In this document: in pieces, positions 1-6,651 of the stretch
Numbering within the stretch: position 1 is the first letter of the stretch
Layout: every line of letters begins with the position of its first letter
Virus record (IMG/VR): IMGVR_UViG_3300021083_000322
Location: 1 to 41,858 of that record
Source: a virus
Strand: one strand, 5' to 3'
DNA: 41,858 bases
Translations under genes and position numbers: made by a program
The notes under the pieces: generated by a model
Told to the model about the DNA's origin: nothing
Databases searched by the model: none
What the model saw: the letters and a program-made list of their open reading frames with translations, nothing else

Positions 1-1
1 A

Positions 2-202
2 AAAGAGAAAAAAAAGTATCCCCGAAAAGACTACGAAAAGCTCAAACATCTTGACGAACGTATCCCCGATGACAAGCTGGTTGGCAAAAACGACCGCAGA
101 GGCAATATTAGGGTATCAAACAAAGTACCTCCGAAACTACGAGCCGAAGTTGCCTACCACGAAAAGACCGAGAACAAGAAATTAAGAGAGAAAAAGAAAT
201 GA
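2..202 (+). CDS. C-terminal part of a small basic protein (5' truncated by window edge)
   Basis: The frame is open from base 2 and ends at TGA 200-202, which overlaps the ATG of the next gene (ATGA coupling). About 66 residues are visible, very rich in Lys, Arg and Glu, ending in a charged helix-like tail. I do not recognise a family. If the contig is circular, this frame continues exactly from the partial zinc-ribbon gene that starts at 41767, giving a protein of about 97 residues with an N-terminal CxxC motif. Function unknown. Confidence 0.6.
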   Translation, partial: KEKKKYPRKDYEKLKHLDERIPDDKLVGKNDRRGNIRVSNKVPPKLRAEVAYHEKTENKKLREKKK

Positions 203-462
203 TCGTACAACCGTTATTCAAGAAAGTAAAGGTCCAAGTCTACAAAGAAGAGGAGTCAACCTCTAAGCTATTGTTGATCAAGCCAATACAACAATCTTTT
301 TATAAGGCAACCCTTATTGCAAAGGGTGAAAAATGCGAGTGTACTATACCCATTGGCACAACCGTAATTATCAATAACTACAATATCCGCGATTGTCTCG
401 ATGAAGAACAGAACATCTATCTCATCGATGAGGAATATCTTGAAGGCTACATTAATGAATGA
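199..462 (+). CDS. GroES-like co-chaperonin (Cpn10 fold), 87 aa
   Basis: The N-terminus (IVQPLFKKVKVQVYKEEE) matches the 'I.PL.DRV.V....EE' opening of GroES-type proteins. It is followed by a possible mobile-loop segment around residues 20-30 (SKLLLIKP), a central 'GTTVIINNYN' like the conserved 'GD.V.F..Y' strand, and a C-terminal 'IYLIDEEYLEGYI' like the family's 'Y.I..E.DIL'. Length is close to the usual 95-100. Phage versions (T4 gp31 is the classic) replace host GroES to fold the capsid protein. The start overlaps the upstream stop by 3 bases. It could also be a diverged protein of the same fold, because the mobile loop is hard to align by eye. Confidence 0.6.
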   Translation: MIVQPLFKKVKVQVYKEEESTSKLLLIKPIQQSFYKATLIAKGEKCECTIPIGTTVIINNYNIRDCLDEEQNIYLIDEEYLEGYINE

Positions 463-619
463 TGGGCCTAAAAGCTACATTCAAAAAGCTAATGATAGAT
501 GGATGAATAGCGGTAAGAAAAAGTATATCAAGGGTTACAAACAGCGCAATCTTAACTGGATGCCAAAATATGTAAAGCCGTCAGACATTATCAAGAAGCG
601 TAATGACAAAGAAAGTTGA
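455..619 (+). CDS. Small basic hypothetical protein, 54 aa
   Basis: The start chosen is ATG 455, overlapping the end of the GroES-like gene by 8 bases; GAAGG just upstream may serve as ribosome site. An earlier ATG in this frame (401) would lie entirely inside the preceding gene. The protein is basic and tryptophan/tyrosine-rich (NDRWMNSGKKKYIKGYKQR) and ends by overlapping the next gene by 17 bases. Family not recognised. Tight overlaps on both sides suggest a translationally coupled cluster. Confidence 0.5.
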   Translation: MNDGPKSYIQKANDRWMNSGKKKYIKGYKQRNLNWMPKYVKPSDIIKKRNDKES

Positions 620-839
620 ATGGATTGCGAACGATGGGACTGAATATCCCGAAGAGTTCGACCTAGTTAGAATCGCTGATGAAAAGGGTAGAATCCAAAA
701 CGGTTGGTGGACAGGCAATGAATGGGACTATGGCATTAGAAAGATTCAGGGCGACGTATGGGCATGGGAAAAAGTGACAGAGGTTAGAAAGCCCCAGGCA
801 TCCGACCCAGGGCGCGCAATCAACGACTCGTTGCAGTAG
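603..839 (+). CDS. Small acidic hypothetical protein, 78 aa
   Basis: Starts at ATG 603 inside the end of the previous gene. The protein has a WIANDGTEYPEEFDLVRI segment followed by tryptophan-rich strands (GWWTGNEWDYG, VWAWEKV), which reads like a small beta-fold accessory protein. No catalytic motif is visible and no family can be named with confidence. Confidence 0.5.
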   Translation: MTKKVEWIANDGTEYPEEFDLVRIADEKGRIQNGWWTGNEWDYGIRKIQGDVWAWEKVTEVRKPQASDPGRAINDSLQ

Positions 840-872
840 TTTTTGATTAACGATCAATAAGATAGGCAATCC

Positions 873-1070
873 ATGACAATTTTACAACTAAATCCTCCGC
901 TATTCTTTGACTCAATCAGTAAAGGCAAAGTTTTAGCCCACTTCTTGATTGATTATGGCATTGAAGCTGATCTTATGTGGATATGTTTTTCTCAAGAAAC
1001 GAGTGAATGTTGGACGCTTTCAAATAAAGATATCAAGATTGAGAAGAACATCACTATCGGAAGGAAATAA
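873..1070 (+). CDS. Conserved phage hypothetical protein, 65 aa
   Basis: The pattern 'LNPP...(S)KGK.LAHFLIDYG.E.D..W..F...(S)ECWT..N.....NITIGR' is one I recognise from many phage and prophage small open reading frames of unknown function. The opening LNPPL and closing NITIGR are the most constant parts of that family. The start ATG 873 has AGGCA about 7 bases upstream. It is the last rightward gene before the convergent terminator. Confidence 0.6.
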   Translation: MTILQLNPPLFFDSISKGKVLAHFLIDYGIEADLMWICFSQETSECWTLSNKDIKIEKNITIGRK

Positions 1071-1120
1071 AAAAAAGGGAACAAAAGAAAAAGGTGCGTC
1101 GTCTTTTTCATTCATCCCCC

Positions 1121-1159
1121 AAAAAAAACCTATCTTTAGGAGGCATCCTTACGAAGATA
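1121..1159 (-). terminator. Rho-independent terminator of the leftward operon 3363-1173
   Basis: Read on the minus strand, TATCTT pairs with AAGATA (6 bp) around an inner AGGA/TCCT helix with a TGCC loop. GG and a run of eight T (plus-strand A at 1121-1128) follow. It lies just after the stop of the last leftward gene, so it fits as the end of that operon. Confidence 0.75.
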
Positions 1160-1172
1160 CCATGTCATAGTT

Positions 1173-1349
1173 TTACTGCTTTTCATAAATAGGCGCAACA
1201 ACTGTTTTCAAGTAGTGATCAACTGCCAACCTAATCAACTCGGCTTTGTCGATTCTCAAATTAAGGGCAGCCATTGACACCTTATACCATTGGTCCCCAC
1301 TGCACCTAACATAGAGAGTATGGTTTCTTTCTTTGCTTACTTCTTTCAT
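1173..1349 (-). CDS. Small ribbon-helix-helix-like protein, 58 aa
   Basis: A gene of 58 codons running leftward from ATG 1349. Its start overlaps the stop of the upstream gene (ATGA). The N-terminal half (NHTLYVRCSGDQWYKVS) looks like a beta-strand, followed by two helices (MAALNLRIDKAELIRLAVDHYL), the arrangement of CopG/Arc/MetJ-type DNA-binding proteins. A second RHH-like protein is at 32594-32758. It may regulate early transcription; that is inference. The terminator follows immediately. Confidence 0.6.
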   Translation of the reverse strand: MKEVSKERNHTLYVRCSGDQWYKVSMAALNLRIDKAELIRLAVDHYLKTVVAPIYEKQ

Positions 1350-1654
1350 TTGATATCTCCATCCAATGATTTCTTGATAATTTTATCTTCAATTGGCTTT
1401 CTTAGGTGATCCCAATCAACGTCGGCAACATTAAATCTACCCAAAACCTTAAACAAAAATCCTACAAAGATAAGATCATCAATTTCTAGCATTTGCTTAG
1501 TTGCCATCATTGCAGCCAATACAGCAACAAAGGGGCCGAGTGCAGATTTGCCCTTATTTTCTTTGCAAAACTTTATAATCAATTTAGCAATATCAGACGA
1601 AAGCTCTTCGGAAGATCCCATCGTCTCCTTCATGAATTCCTCATTATTCTTCAA
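1346..1654 (-). CDS. Small helical hypothetical protein, 102 aa
   Basis: The start is probably TTG 1654, because AGGAGA lies at good spacing before it; an internal ATG at 1633 is the alternative. The protein is predicted mostly helical, with a central hydrophobic Ala/Met-rich segment (FVAVLAAMMATKQML) that could be buried or membrane-associated. General layout resembles the small helical proteins at 7791-8245 and 38818-39433, but similarity is too weak to claim homology. Overlaps its neighbours by 11 and 4 bases. Confidence 0.55.
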   Translation of the reverse strand: MKNNEEFMKETMGSSEELSSDIAKLIIKFCKENKGKSALGPFVAVLAAMMATKQMLEIDDLIFVGFLFKVLGRFNVADVDWDHLRKPIEDKIIKKSLDGDIK

Positions 1655-1796
1655 GATCTTCTCCTTTCCTTTCTTTTTCTTTATCTAATTGATCCGTTAA
1701 TGGTTTAAGATTTTTAAGCATTTTTTCGGCAACACTTTTTTTAAATGCCTCTTGCTCTTCTTTACTCCAACTATCAGGTAACATAAACTCAATCAT
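1644..1796 (-). CDS. Small charged hypothetical protein, 50 aa
   Basis: A short gene from ATG 1796 to TAA 1646-1644, overlapping the upstream gene by 8 bases and the downstream gene by 11. The product starts IEFMLPDSWSKEEQEAFKKS and continues as a Lys/Glu-rich helix. The gapless packing in the operon is the main evidence that it is real. Function unknown. Confidence 0.5.
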   Translation of the reverse strand: MIEFMLPDSWSKEEQEAFKKSVAEKMLKNLKPLTDQLDKEKERKGEDLEE

Positions 1797-2046
1797 TATT
1801 ATTTTCCTCTACCCACTCCCAACCAGGAGCAGGCATTAAATTTAAATCTTTTGTTCTGCTTATTATATAGGGTTTTATCTCCTCAAGAGAGACTAAACCA
1901 GTTTCTTGAAAATCTCCGTCTACCAGGCAGTAGGCACAATCGTCCTCATTCCATTCCTCTATTCTGTAATATTCCCAATAGTTTTTAACCATGATCCATT
2001 CAATCACGTTAATTTCCCATGAGCCTTTTTTCATCTTACGAGACAT
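1789..2046 (-). CDS. Conserved phage hypothetical protein, 85 aa
   Basis: ATG 2046 is preferred over the longer frame (2067) because GGAGGA stands about 6 bases before it. The sequence is aromatic and acidic (KNYWEYYRIEEWNEDDCAY), continues 'VSLEEIKPYIISR' and ends 'MPAPGWEWVEE'. It reads like a small phage beta-alpha family I have seen as unannotated; weak resemblance to DUF2958 in the 'VSLEEI' region. Function unknown. Overlaps the upstream gene by 11 bases. Confidence 0.55.
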   Translation of the reverse strand: MSRKMKKGSWEINVIEWIMVKNYWEYYRIEEWNEDDCAYCLVDGDFQETGLVSLEEIKPYIISRTKDLNLMPAPGWEWVEENNND

Positions 2047-2242
2047 CAACTTCCTCCCATTCGTCACTAGCTAATATAAATAAAAAATATCCCTTAAAGT
2101 TTTCAACCCAAGGATAGTCTTCACTTCCTTTCGGTCTACTTTCTATACTTGGTGGGTATGTAGAGGCCAATCTATATTCGGAATCTTCTACTATTAAGAT
2201 TTTACCTTTTCGCAATAGCTTAAAAGCTTCATTAAAATTCAT
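2036..2242 (-). CDS. Small DUF2829-like protein, possible Tad2-type anti-Thoeris protein, 68 aa
   Basis: The opening MNFNEAFKLLRKGKI and the closing 'LFILASDEWEEVDV' match the two ends of DUF2829 proteins, which start 'M.F.EA...L..GK' and end 'A.DWE.V'. Tad2, which sequesters Thoeris signal molecules, belongs to this family. The usual central 'GWNG' segment is not visible here; a Pro/Ser-rich stretch replaces it. The assignment is therefore tentative. It sits in an operon of small early-type genes, a usual place for anti-defence factors. Confidence 0.35.
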   Translation of the reverse strand: MNFNEAFKLLRKGKILIVEDSEYRLASTYPPSIESRPKGSEDYPWVENFKGYFLFILASDEWEEVDVS

Positions 2243-2441
2243 GCTTCACCTCTTCATAGAAAATAGATTGCAAATCAATATAATAATCATCACCAGGCAT
2301 TAACCCCCATACGGATGTATCTTCATCGGGGACGAACCTAGTAAATGTCTTGCCAATTTCTACTACTTTAGCTTCTCCATTCCTAATAATGTCACCAACT
2401 TTGAATTTGCCTATTGCTTGTGTTAAAAAATATTTCTTCAT
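2232..2441 (-). CDS. Small beta-rich hypothetical protein, 69 aa
   Basis: Starts at ATG 2441, overlapping the upstream gene by 4 bases (ATGA). The sequence has short alternating strands (KVGDIIRNGEAKVVEIGKT) as in small SH3-like barrels, with an acidic middle (VPDEDTSVW). Family not recognised. Operon position is the only functional hint. Confidence 0.5.
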   Translation of the reverse strand: MKKYFLTQAIGKFKVGDIIRNGEAKVVEIGKTFTRFVPDEDTSVWGLMPGDDYYIDLQSIFYEEVKHEF

Positions 2442-2683
2442 ATTGAAAACCTCGCATAATTTCTAATGGGCGCGTTCTCAAAGTGCATGATTACCTTAAT
2501 GTCATTAGGCTCGATTTGTGCAGCTTCAAGGAAAAGATGGGCATCGCAATCTTCTTCCAGGTATGCATATGTTCGGTCCATGTAAGAGCAAGCCGAAATC
2601 TTATCGGCAATGCCTAACTCTTTAACTTTACTTAGTGGGACTTTTAACCAGCCATGACCACTATCTGTTATCCACATTAACAT
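2438..2683 (-). CDS. Conserved phage/plasmid hypothetical protein, 81 aa
   Basis: The motifs 'WITDSGHGWLKVPLSKV', 'LGIADKISACSYMD' and 'YLEEDCDA' belong to a widespread family of small proteins in phages and plasmids, remembered here by the HGWL.V, LGI..KIS and YLEEDCD blocks. No biochemical role that I know of is established. Start ATG 2683; 13 bases separate it from the upstream J-domain gene. Confidence 0.6.
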   Translation of the reverse strand: MLMWITDSGHGWLKVPLSKVKELGIADKISACSYMDRTYAYLEEDCDAHLFLEAAQIEPNDIKVIMHFENAPIRNYARFSI

Positions 2684-2696
2684 AATTTCTGTACTC

Positions 2697-3182
2697 CTAA
2701 GTTAAAGAAGCTCTATAGCTTCCTAAGTTTGTTATCTTTTCACTACCATATTTATCTCGTATCATTTCAAGGTTGAACTTTGTACCCCAACGCTTGAAAG
2801 TATCTTGTGGTTTATGCCAATACCATGCGACTTTCTTACTAGCCCACATAAAGCCAGCACCCTTTAAGAGTTCCTTGGCGAGCTTTGTGTCACCTGTTAT
2901 CCATATCCATGAGCCACATAGTTCAATGATTAAGCCTGGACAAAGTAACACTTCCATAAGCTTTTCACGGACAAGATTAGAATCCTTTAATAGTTCTTCA
3001 ATCTCGCTTATTGATTTACCAGACTTTTGAAAGATACCCTTCAACACATTATCGTATTGATTGTTAATCTCTTTCATTATCTCCAGTGAGCCACCCTTAT
3101 CAGGATGGTTTTCTTTAGCTAGCTTCTTGAATCGTTCTTTGATCTCCGATTCTAATGTTAAGTTTTCAAAGTAGTTAATCAT
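2697..3182 (-). CDS. J-domain protein with C-terminal phage-specific domain, 161 aa
   Basis: Residues about 1-55 form a J domain: helix II (SEIKERFKKLAKEN) is followed by the HPD motif in HPDKGG at about residue 27, then helix III (LEIMKEINNQYDNVL). J domains stimulate the ATPase of Hsp70, so this protein should bind host DnaK. The C-terminal part (residues about 80-160) has 'LIIELCGSWIWITGD' and 'LLKGAGFMWASKKVAWYW', a separate domain seen in phage and plasmid J-like proteins that I cannot name. Cys-rich and Gly/Phe segments of full DnaJ are absent. The start overlaps the upstream gene by 8 bases. A second J-domain protein is encoded at 4459-5100. Confidence 0.75.
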   Translation of the reverse strand: MINYFENLTLESEIKERFKKLAKENHPDKGGSLEIMKEINNQYDNVLKGIFQKSGKSISEIEELLKDSNLVREKLMEVLLCPGLIIELCGSWIWITGDTKLAKELLKGAGFMWASKKVAWYWHKPQDTFKRWGTKFNLEMIRDKYGSEKITNLGSYRASLT

Positions 3183-3363
3183 TAGACCTCAATATTTCTA
3201 AGGCCATTATAAACTTCTCTAATGACTCAATTTGACCTCTAAAAACGTCAATTGAACCCTCTAGTTCTTTAATTTTTTGCTGATATCTCTCTATGGAATC
3301 AGTGTGATATTCGATATCATGTTTAAATGATTCGATTTGTGTTTCTAAGTGTTTATTGAACAT
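3175..3363 (-). CDS. Small coiled-coil protein, 62 aa
   Basis: First gene of the leftward operon. Nearly the whole sequence is predicted coiled coil, with hydrophobic residues at heptad spacing (IESFKHDIEYHTDSIERY, IKELEGSIDVFRGQIESL). It may be an oligomerising accessory factor; no family recognised. The promoter and a palindrome lie about 30-60 bases upstream. Confidence 0.55.
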   Translation of the reverse strand: MFNKHLETQIESFKHDIEYHTDSIERYQQKIKELEGSIDVFRGQIESLEKFIMALEILRSND

Positions 3364-3388
3364 TGGCTCTGTACTCCGTTTGTTGTTA

Positions 3389-3404
3389 TGCTATCAATAT
3401 AGCA
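3389..3404. promoter_or_regulatory. Operator-like palindrome over the -10 box of the leftward promoter
   Basis: TGCTAT and ATAGCA form a perfect 6-bp inverted repeat around CAAT. The -10 hexamer of the leftward promoter lies inside it, so a bound protein would block transcription. The ten bases CAATATAGCA recur at 38512-38521 in front of the recombination operon. Candidate binding proteins are the HTH protein at 38609 or the RHH proteins. Confidence 0.45.
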
Positions 3405-3425
3405 ACACATACACATTTAACACAA
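3396..3425 (-). promoter_or_regulatory. Leftward sigma70-type promoter for the 3363-1173 operon
   Basis: On the minus strand TTGTGT (3425-3420) and TATATT (3401-3396) are separated by 18 bases. The -10 box is preceded by TGC, an extended -10 feature. It lies 33 bases upstream of the first leftward gene. Assignment is by pattern only. Confidence 0.5.
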
Positions 3426-3462
3426 GCTTTTTGTTGTTGCAGCTAATTAAAATAATGAATAT

Positions 3463-3654
3463 ATGGAGGATATGAGCGTGTTAACAGTTATTTTGAAAGA
3501 TTCAGAAAGAACATTTAGAAAGAAATATCTAATGTACAATGCCTACACGGCAAGCCTAGAAGACCCTAAAGTTGATGAGTGTGTAAGAGATGCACTTAGT
3601 GAGTTTGACGGAGAAAGCGTTGATGTACGCGTTACTATAGCGATAACAAAATAA
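3463..3654 (+). CDS. Small hypothetical protein upstream of terS, 63 aa
   Basis: The start is uncertain. ATG 3463 gives 63 aa, but GGAGG at 3465-3469 would instead serve ATG 3472 (close) or GTG 3478 (good spacing). The product has a beta-alpha look (VLTVILKDSERTFRKKY ... VDVRVTIAITK). Its stop overlaps the ATG of the small terminase gene by one base, indicating coupled translation. Function unknown. Confidence 0.5.
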   Translation: MEDMSVLTVILKDSERTFRKKYLMYNAYTASLEDPKVDECVRDALSEFDGESVDVRVTIAITK

Positions 3655-4112
3655 TGGCTAGATCAAAGCCACGTACAGTTTCTTTCCCACCTGATAAGAT
3701 GATTGCTTTGGGTAAAGAAATGGTAGTCTTTGTTAAAGATTCAAAGAATAAAGTATTAAGTTTAAGTGATTTTTATACCATTGAAAAGGGTTTCACATAT
3801 AATCAATGGAAGACGTTTTTACAGTGTCAAGAATTCCTTCCTTATTACGAGCAAGCCCTTCGTATTGTGGGACGTAAGTATATTGACGGCACGATAAATA
3901 ACAGCATTGCACAACGATTTTTACGCATCTATTTCCCTGATATTAAAGAATCTGAAGATCAAAAGATATTGTTTGAACACCAACTCAAACTACAATCGGA
4001 TATGCTCATTAACGAGAAGGTAGAACAAGGTTTATCAGCCGTGCTTAACCAGATCAAACAACGTCAAGACAATCTAAGAATAGTCGAGATCAAGCCTAGC
4101 ACTGATAAATAG
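3654..4112 (+). CDS. Terminase small subunit-like protein, 152 aa
   Basis: After a basic N-terminus there is a helix-turn-helix-like region (LSLSDFYTIEKGFTYNQWK, residues about 35-55), followed by a long helical region with 'QRFLRIYFPDI', a segment I associate with small terminase subunits of N4-gp56 capsid phages. TerS recognises the packaging site and loads TerL. The large subunit is on the same strand, but a leftward three-gene cassette (4064-5300) lies between. The end overlaps the convergent gene by 49 bases. Confidence 0.6.
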   Translation: MARSKPRTVSFPPDKMIALGKEMVVFVKDSKNKVLSLSDFYTIEKGFTYNQWKTFLQCQEFLPYYEQALRIVGRKYIDGTINNSIAQRFLRIYFPDIKESEDQKILFEHQLKLQSDMLINEKVEQGLSAVLNQIKQRQDNLRIVEIKPSTDK

Positions 4113-4477
4113 TCCCTATGCGTCACTGGTTCATCTAACGCGTGCCCTGGCAACTCTTCATACACCTTAATTAAAGCTTCGATATCCTTCTTAATCTGAT
4201 CCTTTTTATCAACCGATATATCATCGGCCAAAGCTGTATCGGAGGGCGTTTTTGATTCATCTATTTTATCTTTAATCGTGGGCTTAATCTCTCTATCGTT
4301 ATCATCAATTCTGATAAAGTTATCCCAATCATCGGCTACGCATTTAAAATAGTCTTGTCCTCCATCCACTGCGATTGACCCACAAGTACATTTAACATAA
4401 TCATGGCGATGAAATGATTCAATTATTGATTCACACTTCTTACACTTCGCTCTATTTCTCATCTTATCCTCATCCAT
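4064..4477 (-). CDS. Zinc-ribbon protein, DUF7695-like N-terminus, 137 aa
   Basis: Residues about 8-42 contain CKKCESIIESFHRHDYVKC with a further CTCG, a four-cysteine zinc ribbon with conserved 'SFHRHD' and 'AVDGG' that I know from phage and bacterial small proteins. The C-terminal 60 residues (VYEELPGHALDEPVTHRDYL...LISTIL) are a helical block often fused to it. Role unknown; nucleic-acid or protein binding is plausible. Last gene of the cassette inserted between terS and terL; its tail overlaps terS. Confidence 0.6.
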   Translation of the reverse strand: MDEDKMRNRAKCKKCESIIESFHRHDYVKCTCGSIAVDGGQDYFKCVADDWDNFIRIDDNDREIKPTIKDKIDESKTPSDTALADDISVDKKDQIKKDIEALIKVYEELPGHALDEPVTHRDYLSVLGLISTILRLS

Positions 4478-5100
4478 CTATTCTTAATATATTGCCATAA
4501 ACTTATCTTATAAGCATCGTCAAACTTACTTAACTGTTGCTTTAAATGATCGTTTAACTGATTAAGCTCAAAGTTCCTGTCGCTCAATGTTTCATTAGTC
4601 CGTCTCAATACCATCACACTCTTGCCCAAGTCTTTATTTGCTTTCTCAAGATCATTATTTCTACCCTTTAACAACACAATTGACTCGTTGTTCTCTCGTA
4701 ACTCCTTAAGATCAGCCTTCAACACTTCAATTTCTAGCTGTAAAACATTGCATCTATTCTGATAGTAAGCACAATGATGATTAGTATCGGCCCCATGATA
4801 GCTATACCGCCTATTATGTTCTTCATCGGCTTTCTGCTTTAAATACTCATTCCATCGATTACTATTACCACTATAAAATGCTTCTTCAAACGGTGATCTA
4901 GCTTTATAAGCAAACCCTTCATAATATCTACTATTATCATCTTCCCAACTCTCTTTATTTGGCATAAAAGCATCATATTGACGAGTAAGTTCAACCATTT
5001 GTTCCGTAGTCCCTCCACCGTCAGGGTGGAGAGTCTTAGCTAACTTATGGTATTTCTTTTTAGCTTCCGCGATAGTAGAGCAATCGGAGAAATAATTCAT
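4459..5100 (-). CDS. J-domain protein with long coiled coil, 213 aa
   Basis: The N-terminus (FSDCSTIAEAKKKYHKLAKT) leads to an HPD motif in HPDGGG at about residue 27, then helix III (EQMVELTRQYDAFM). This is a J domain that should engage host Hsp70. A Tyr/Asn-rich linker follows, then from about residue 110 a coiled coil of about 90 residues. The C-terminal region differs completely from that of the J-domain protein at 2697-3182, so the two are not simple duplicates over full length. Overlaps the upstream gene by 4 bases (ATGA) and the downstream gene by 19. Confidence 0.75.
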   Translation of the reverse strand: MNYFSDCSTIAEAKKKYHKLAKTLHPDGGGTTEQMVELTRQYDAFMPNKESWEDDNSRYYEGFAYKARSPFEEAFYSGNSNRWNEYLKQKADEEHNRRYSYHGADTNHHCAYYQNRCNVLQLEIEVLKADLKELRENNESIVLLKGRNNDLEKANKDLGKSVMVLRRTNETLSDRNFELNQLNDHLKQQLSKFDDAYKISLWQYIKNRWMRIR

Positions 5101-5300
5101 GATAGCTTAATATCAGCTTTGTTAATCTCTTTCATTTGTGGGTAGTGATAAATAGTTAGCCATTGTAAATCATCTTCTTTCTCAAGCCATTCAGAAACTT
5201 CGACCTTGCTATCAGTAAAAAAAGATGAAAAATCTTCTCTACTACAAATTGGGTTTTTGTTTTTTCTTTTAAAAATTACTTGATAAATCTGGTTTTTCAT
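5097..5300 (-). CDS. Small hypothetical protein, 67 aa
   Basis: First gene of the leftward cassette between terS and terL, from ATG 5300 with AAAAGG about 6 bases upstream. The protein is charged with an aromatic core (SEWLEKEDDLQWLTIYHYP). No family recognised. It is coupled to the J-domain gene by an ATGA overlap. Confidence 0.5.
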   Translation of the reverse strand: MKNQIYQVIFKRKNKNPICSREDFSSFFTDSKVEVSEWLEKEDDLQWLTIYHYPQMKEINKADIKLS

Positions 5301-5361
5301 TGTTACCTTTTAAAAATTTAAGTTGCATAGCAATCCACTCTTTGCTATTTCAAATAACTAT

Positions 5362-6651
5362 ATGACTGATCCCCTTAGCCCGCGTCAACTAGAATTTATC
5401 GACTATGGTACTCGAAAATGGAATATCGCCCATGGACCCGTGCGCTCTGGTAAAACTGTTGGCTCTCTCTATGCTTTCATGTGTGCCGTTGAGTTTTGCC
5501 CTGACTCACAAATATGGATGATAGGACATACAAGTTCAACTATCTTTGATAATGCTGTACGTCTTATTCTCGAAAGCCCTCAATTCATCATATTTCGCCC
5601 ATTCTGTACCTGGTTTGACGGAAAAAGAGAACTACGATTTAGAGGCAAGACTATCAGTACTTTAGGTGCAAAAGATAGCGGTTCGATTGGCTCAATTCAG
5701 GGAAAAACAATGTCATTAGCATATTGCGATGAGATCACACTTTACCCCGAATCAATCATTGATATGATAGATACTCGACTCTCAAACCCTCACTCGATGG
5801 GATTCGCTACATGCAACCCCTCTTTTCCTGATCACAAGATTAAAAAATGGATAGACAAACATGCTAATGGAGACCCCAATTACTACTCTTTGCAATTTAT
5901 GCTCGATGATAACCCATTCTTGGAGCAATCCTATAAAGATCGTATCAAAAATAGCCTTAGTGGGGTTTTTTATAAGCGTAATTACTTGGGCTTGTGGTGC
6001 ATGGCTGAAGGGGCAATATTCGACTTTTTCGACCGATCTATCCACGTTCTTAAGCGTGCGCCCCGTGCTGCTGAATACTATGTTGCTGGTATTGATTACG
6101 GAACTAATAATAATTTTGCTTGCGTCTTAATTGGTGTTAATACAGGTCACACAACTCAAACAGGCCCAATGAGATGGGTCGAAAAAGAGTATGTGTGGAG
6201 TAGTAAAGACATGGGCCGTCAAAAGATGAATAGCGAGTATGCCGACGACGTAGAGAGATTCCTTGAACCTTATGGAGTTAGAGCAATCTATGTCGATCCA
6301 AGCGCAGCTAGTTTTAAGTTAGAATTAAGAAATAGAGGAATGCATGTAGTTGATGCCGACAACGACGTTTTCAGTGGCTTGACATACATGACAAGCGAAA
6401 TGTCGCAGGGTAGTCTCTTTGTCCTGGAGAACTGTGCCCATTTAATAAGAGAGATAGAGTCCTACGTATGGGATGAAAAGAAGTCAATCAAAGGAGAAGA
6501 TGAACCCGTCAAAAAAGATGATCATTGCATTGATGCCCTTCGCTATGCCTTTTATACTCATAAGGTTGCAATCTACGACCCATATAAACAGACTCAACTT
6601 ATTAAAGACTTCCAAAACAACAAATATAAGCCATCGAATAACAGAAAATGA
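5362..6651 (+). CDS. terL: Terminase large subunit (packaging ATPase/nuclease), 429 aa
   Basis: The ATPase domain has Walker A GPVRSGKT at residues 25-32 and a Walker B-like 'LAYCDEI' near residue 120. The RNase H-type nuclease domain shows 'GIDYG' near residue 238, 'YVDPSA' near 310 and 'DDHCIDALRYAFY' near 390, the expected acidic positions. It translocates DNA into proheads and cuts the concatemer. The ATG at 5362 is chosen because family proteins begin shortly before 'LSPRQLEF'; a TTG at 5323 would add 13 residues, and neither has a clear Shine-Dalgarno site. Its stop overlaps the next start (ATGA). Confidence 0.93.
   Translation: MTDPLSPRQLEFIDYGTRKWNIAHGPVRSGKTVGSLYAFMCAVEFCPDSQIWMIGHTSSTIFDNAVRLILESPQFIIFRPFCTWFDGKRELRFRGKTISTLGAKDSGSIGSIQGKTMSLAYCDEITLYPESIIDMIDTRLSNPHSMGFATCNPSFPDHKIKKWIDKHANGDPNYYSLQFMLDDNPFLEQSYKDRIKNSLSGVFYKRNYLGLWCMAEGAIFDFFDRSIHVLKRAPRAAEYYVAGIDYGTNNNFACVLIGVNTGHTTQTGPMRWVEKEYVWSSKDMGRQKMNSEYADDVERFLEPYGVRAIYVDPSAASFKLELRNRGMHVVDADNDVFSGLTYMTSEMSQGSLFVLENCAHLIREIESYVWDEKKSIKGEDEPVKKDDHCIDALRYAFYTHKVAIYDPYKQTQLIKDFQNNKYKPSNNRK

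Noticed and set aside
1088-1110. GAAAAAG/CTTTTTC hairpin as a rightward terminator after 1070
   Set aside because: The A/T-rich stem has a nine-base loop and is weak; the leftward terminator at 1121-1159 is much better supported.
5323-5361. TTG start of the large terminase at 5323
   Set aside because: No Shine-Dalgarno site, and homologues start close to the 'LSPRQLEF' segment, so ATG 5362 is preferred.
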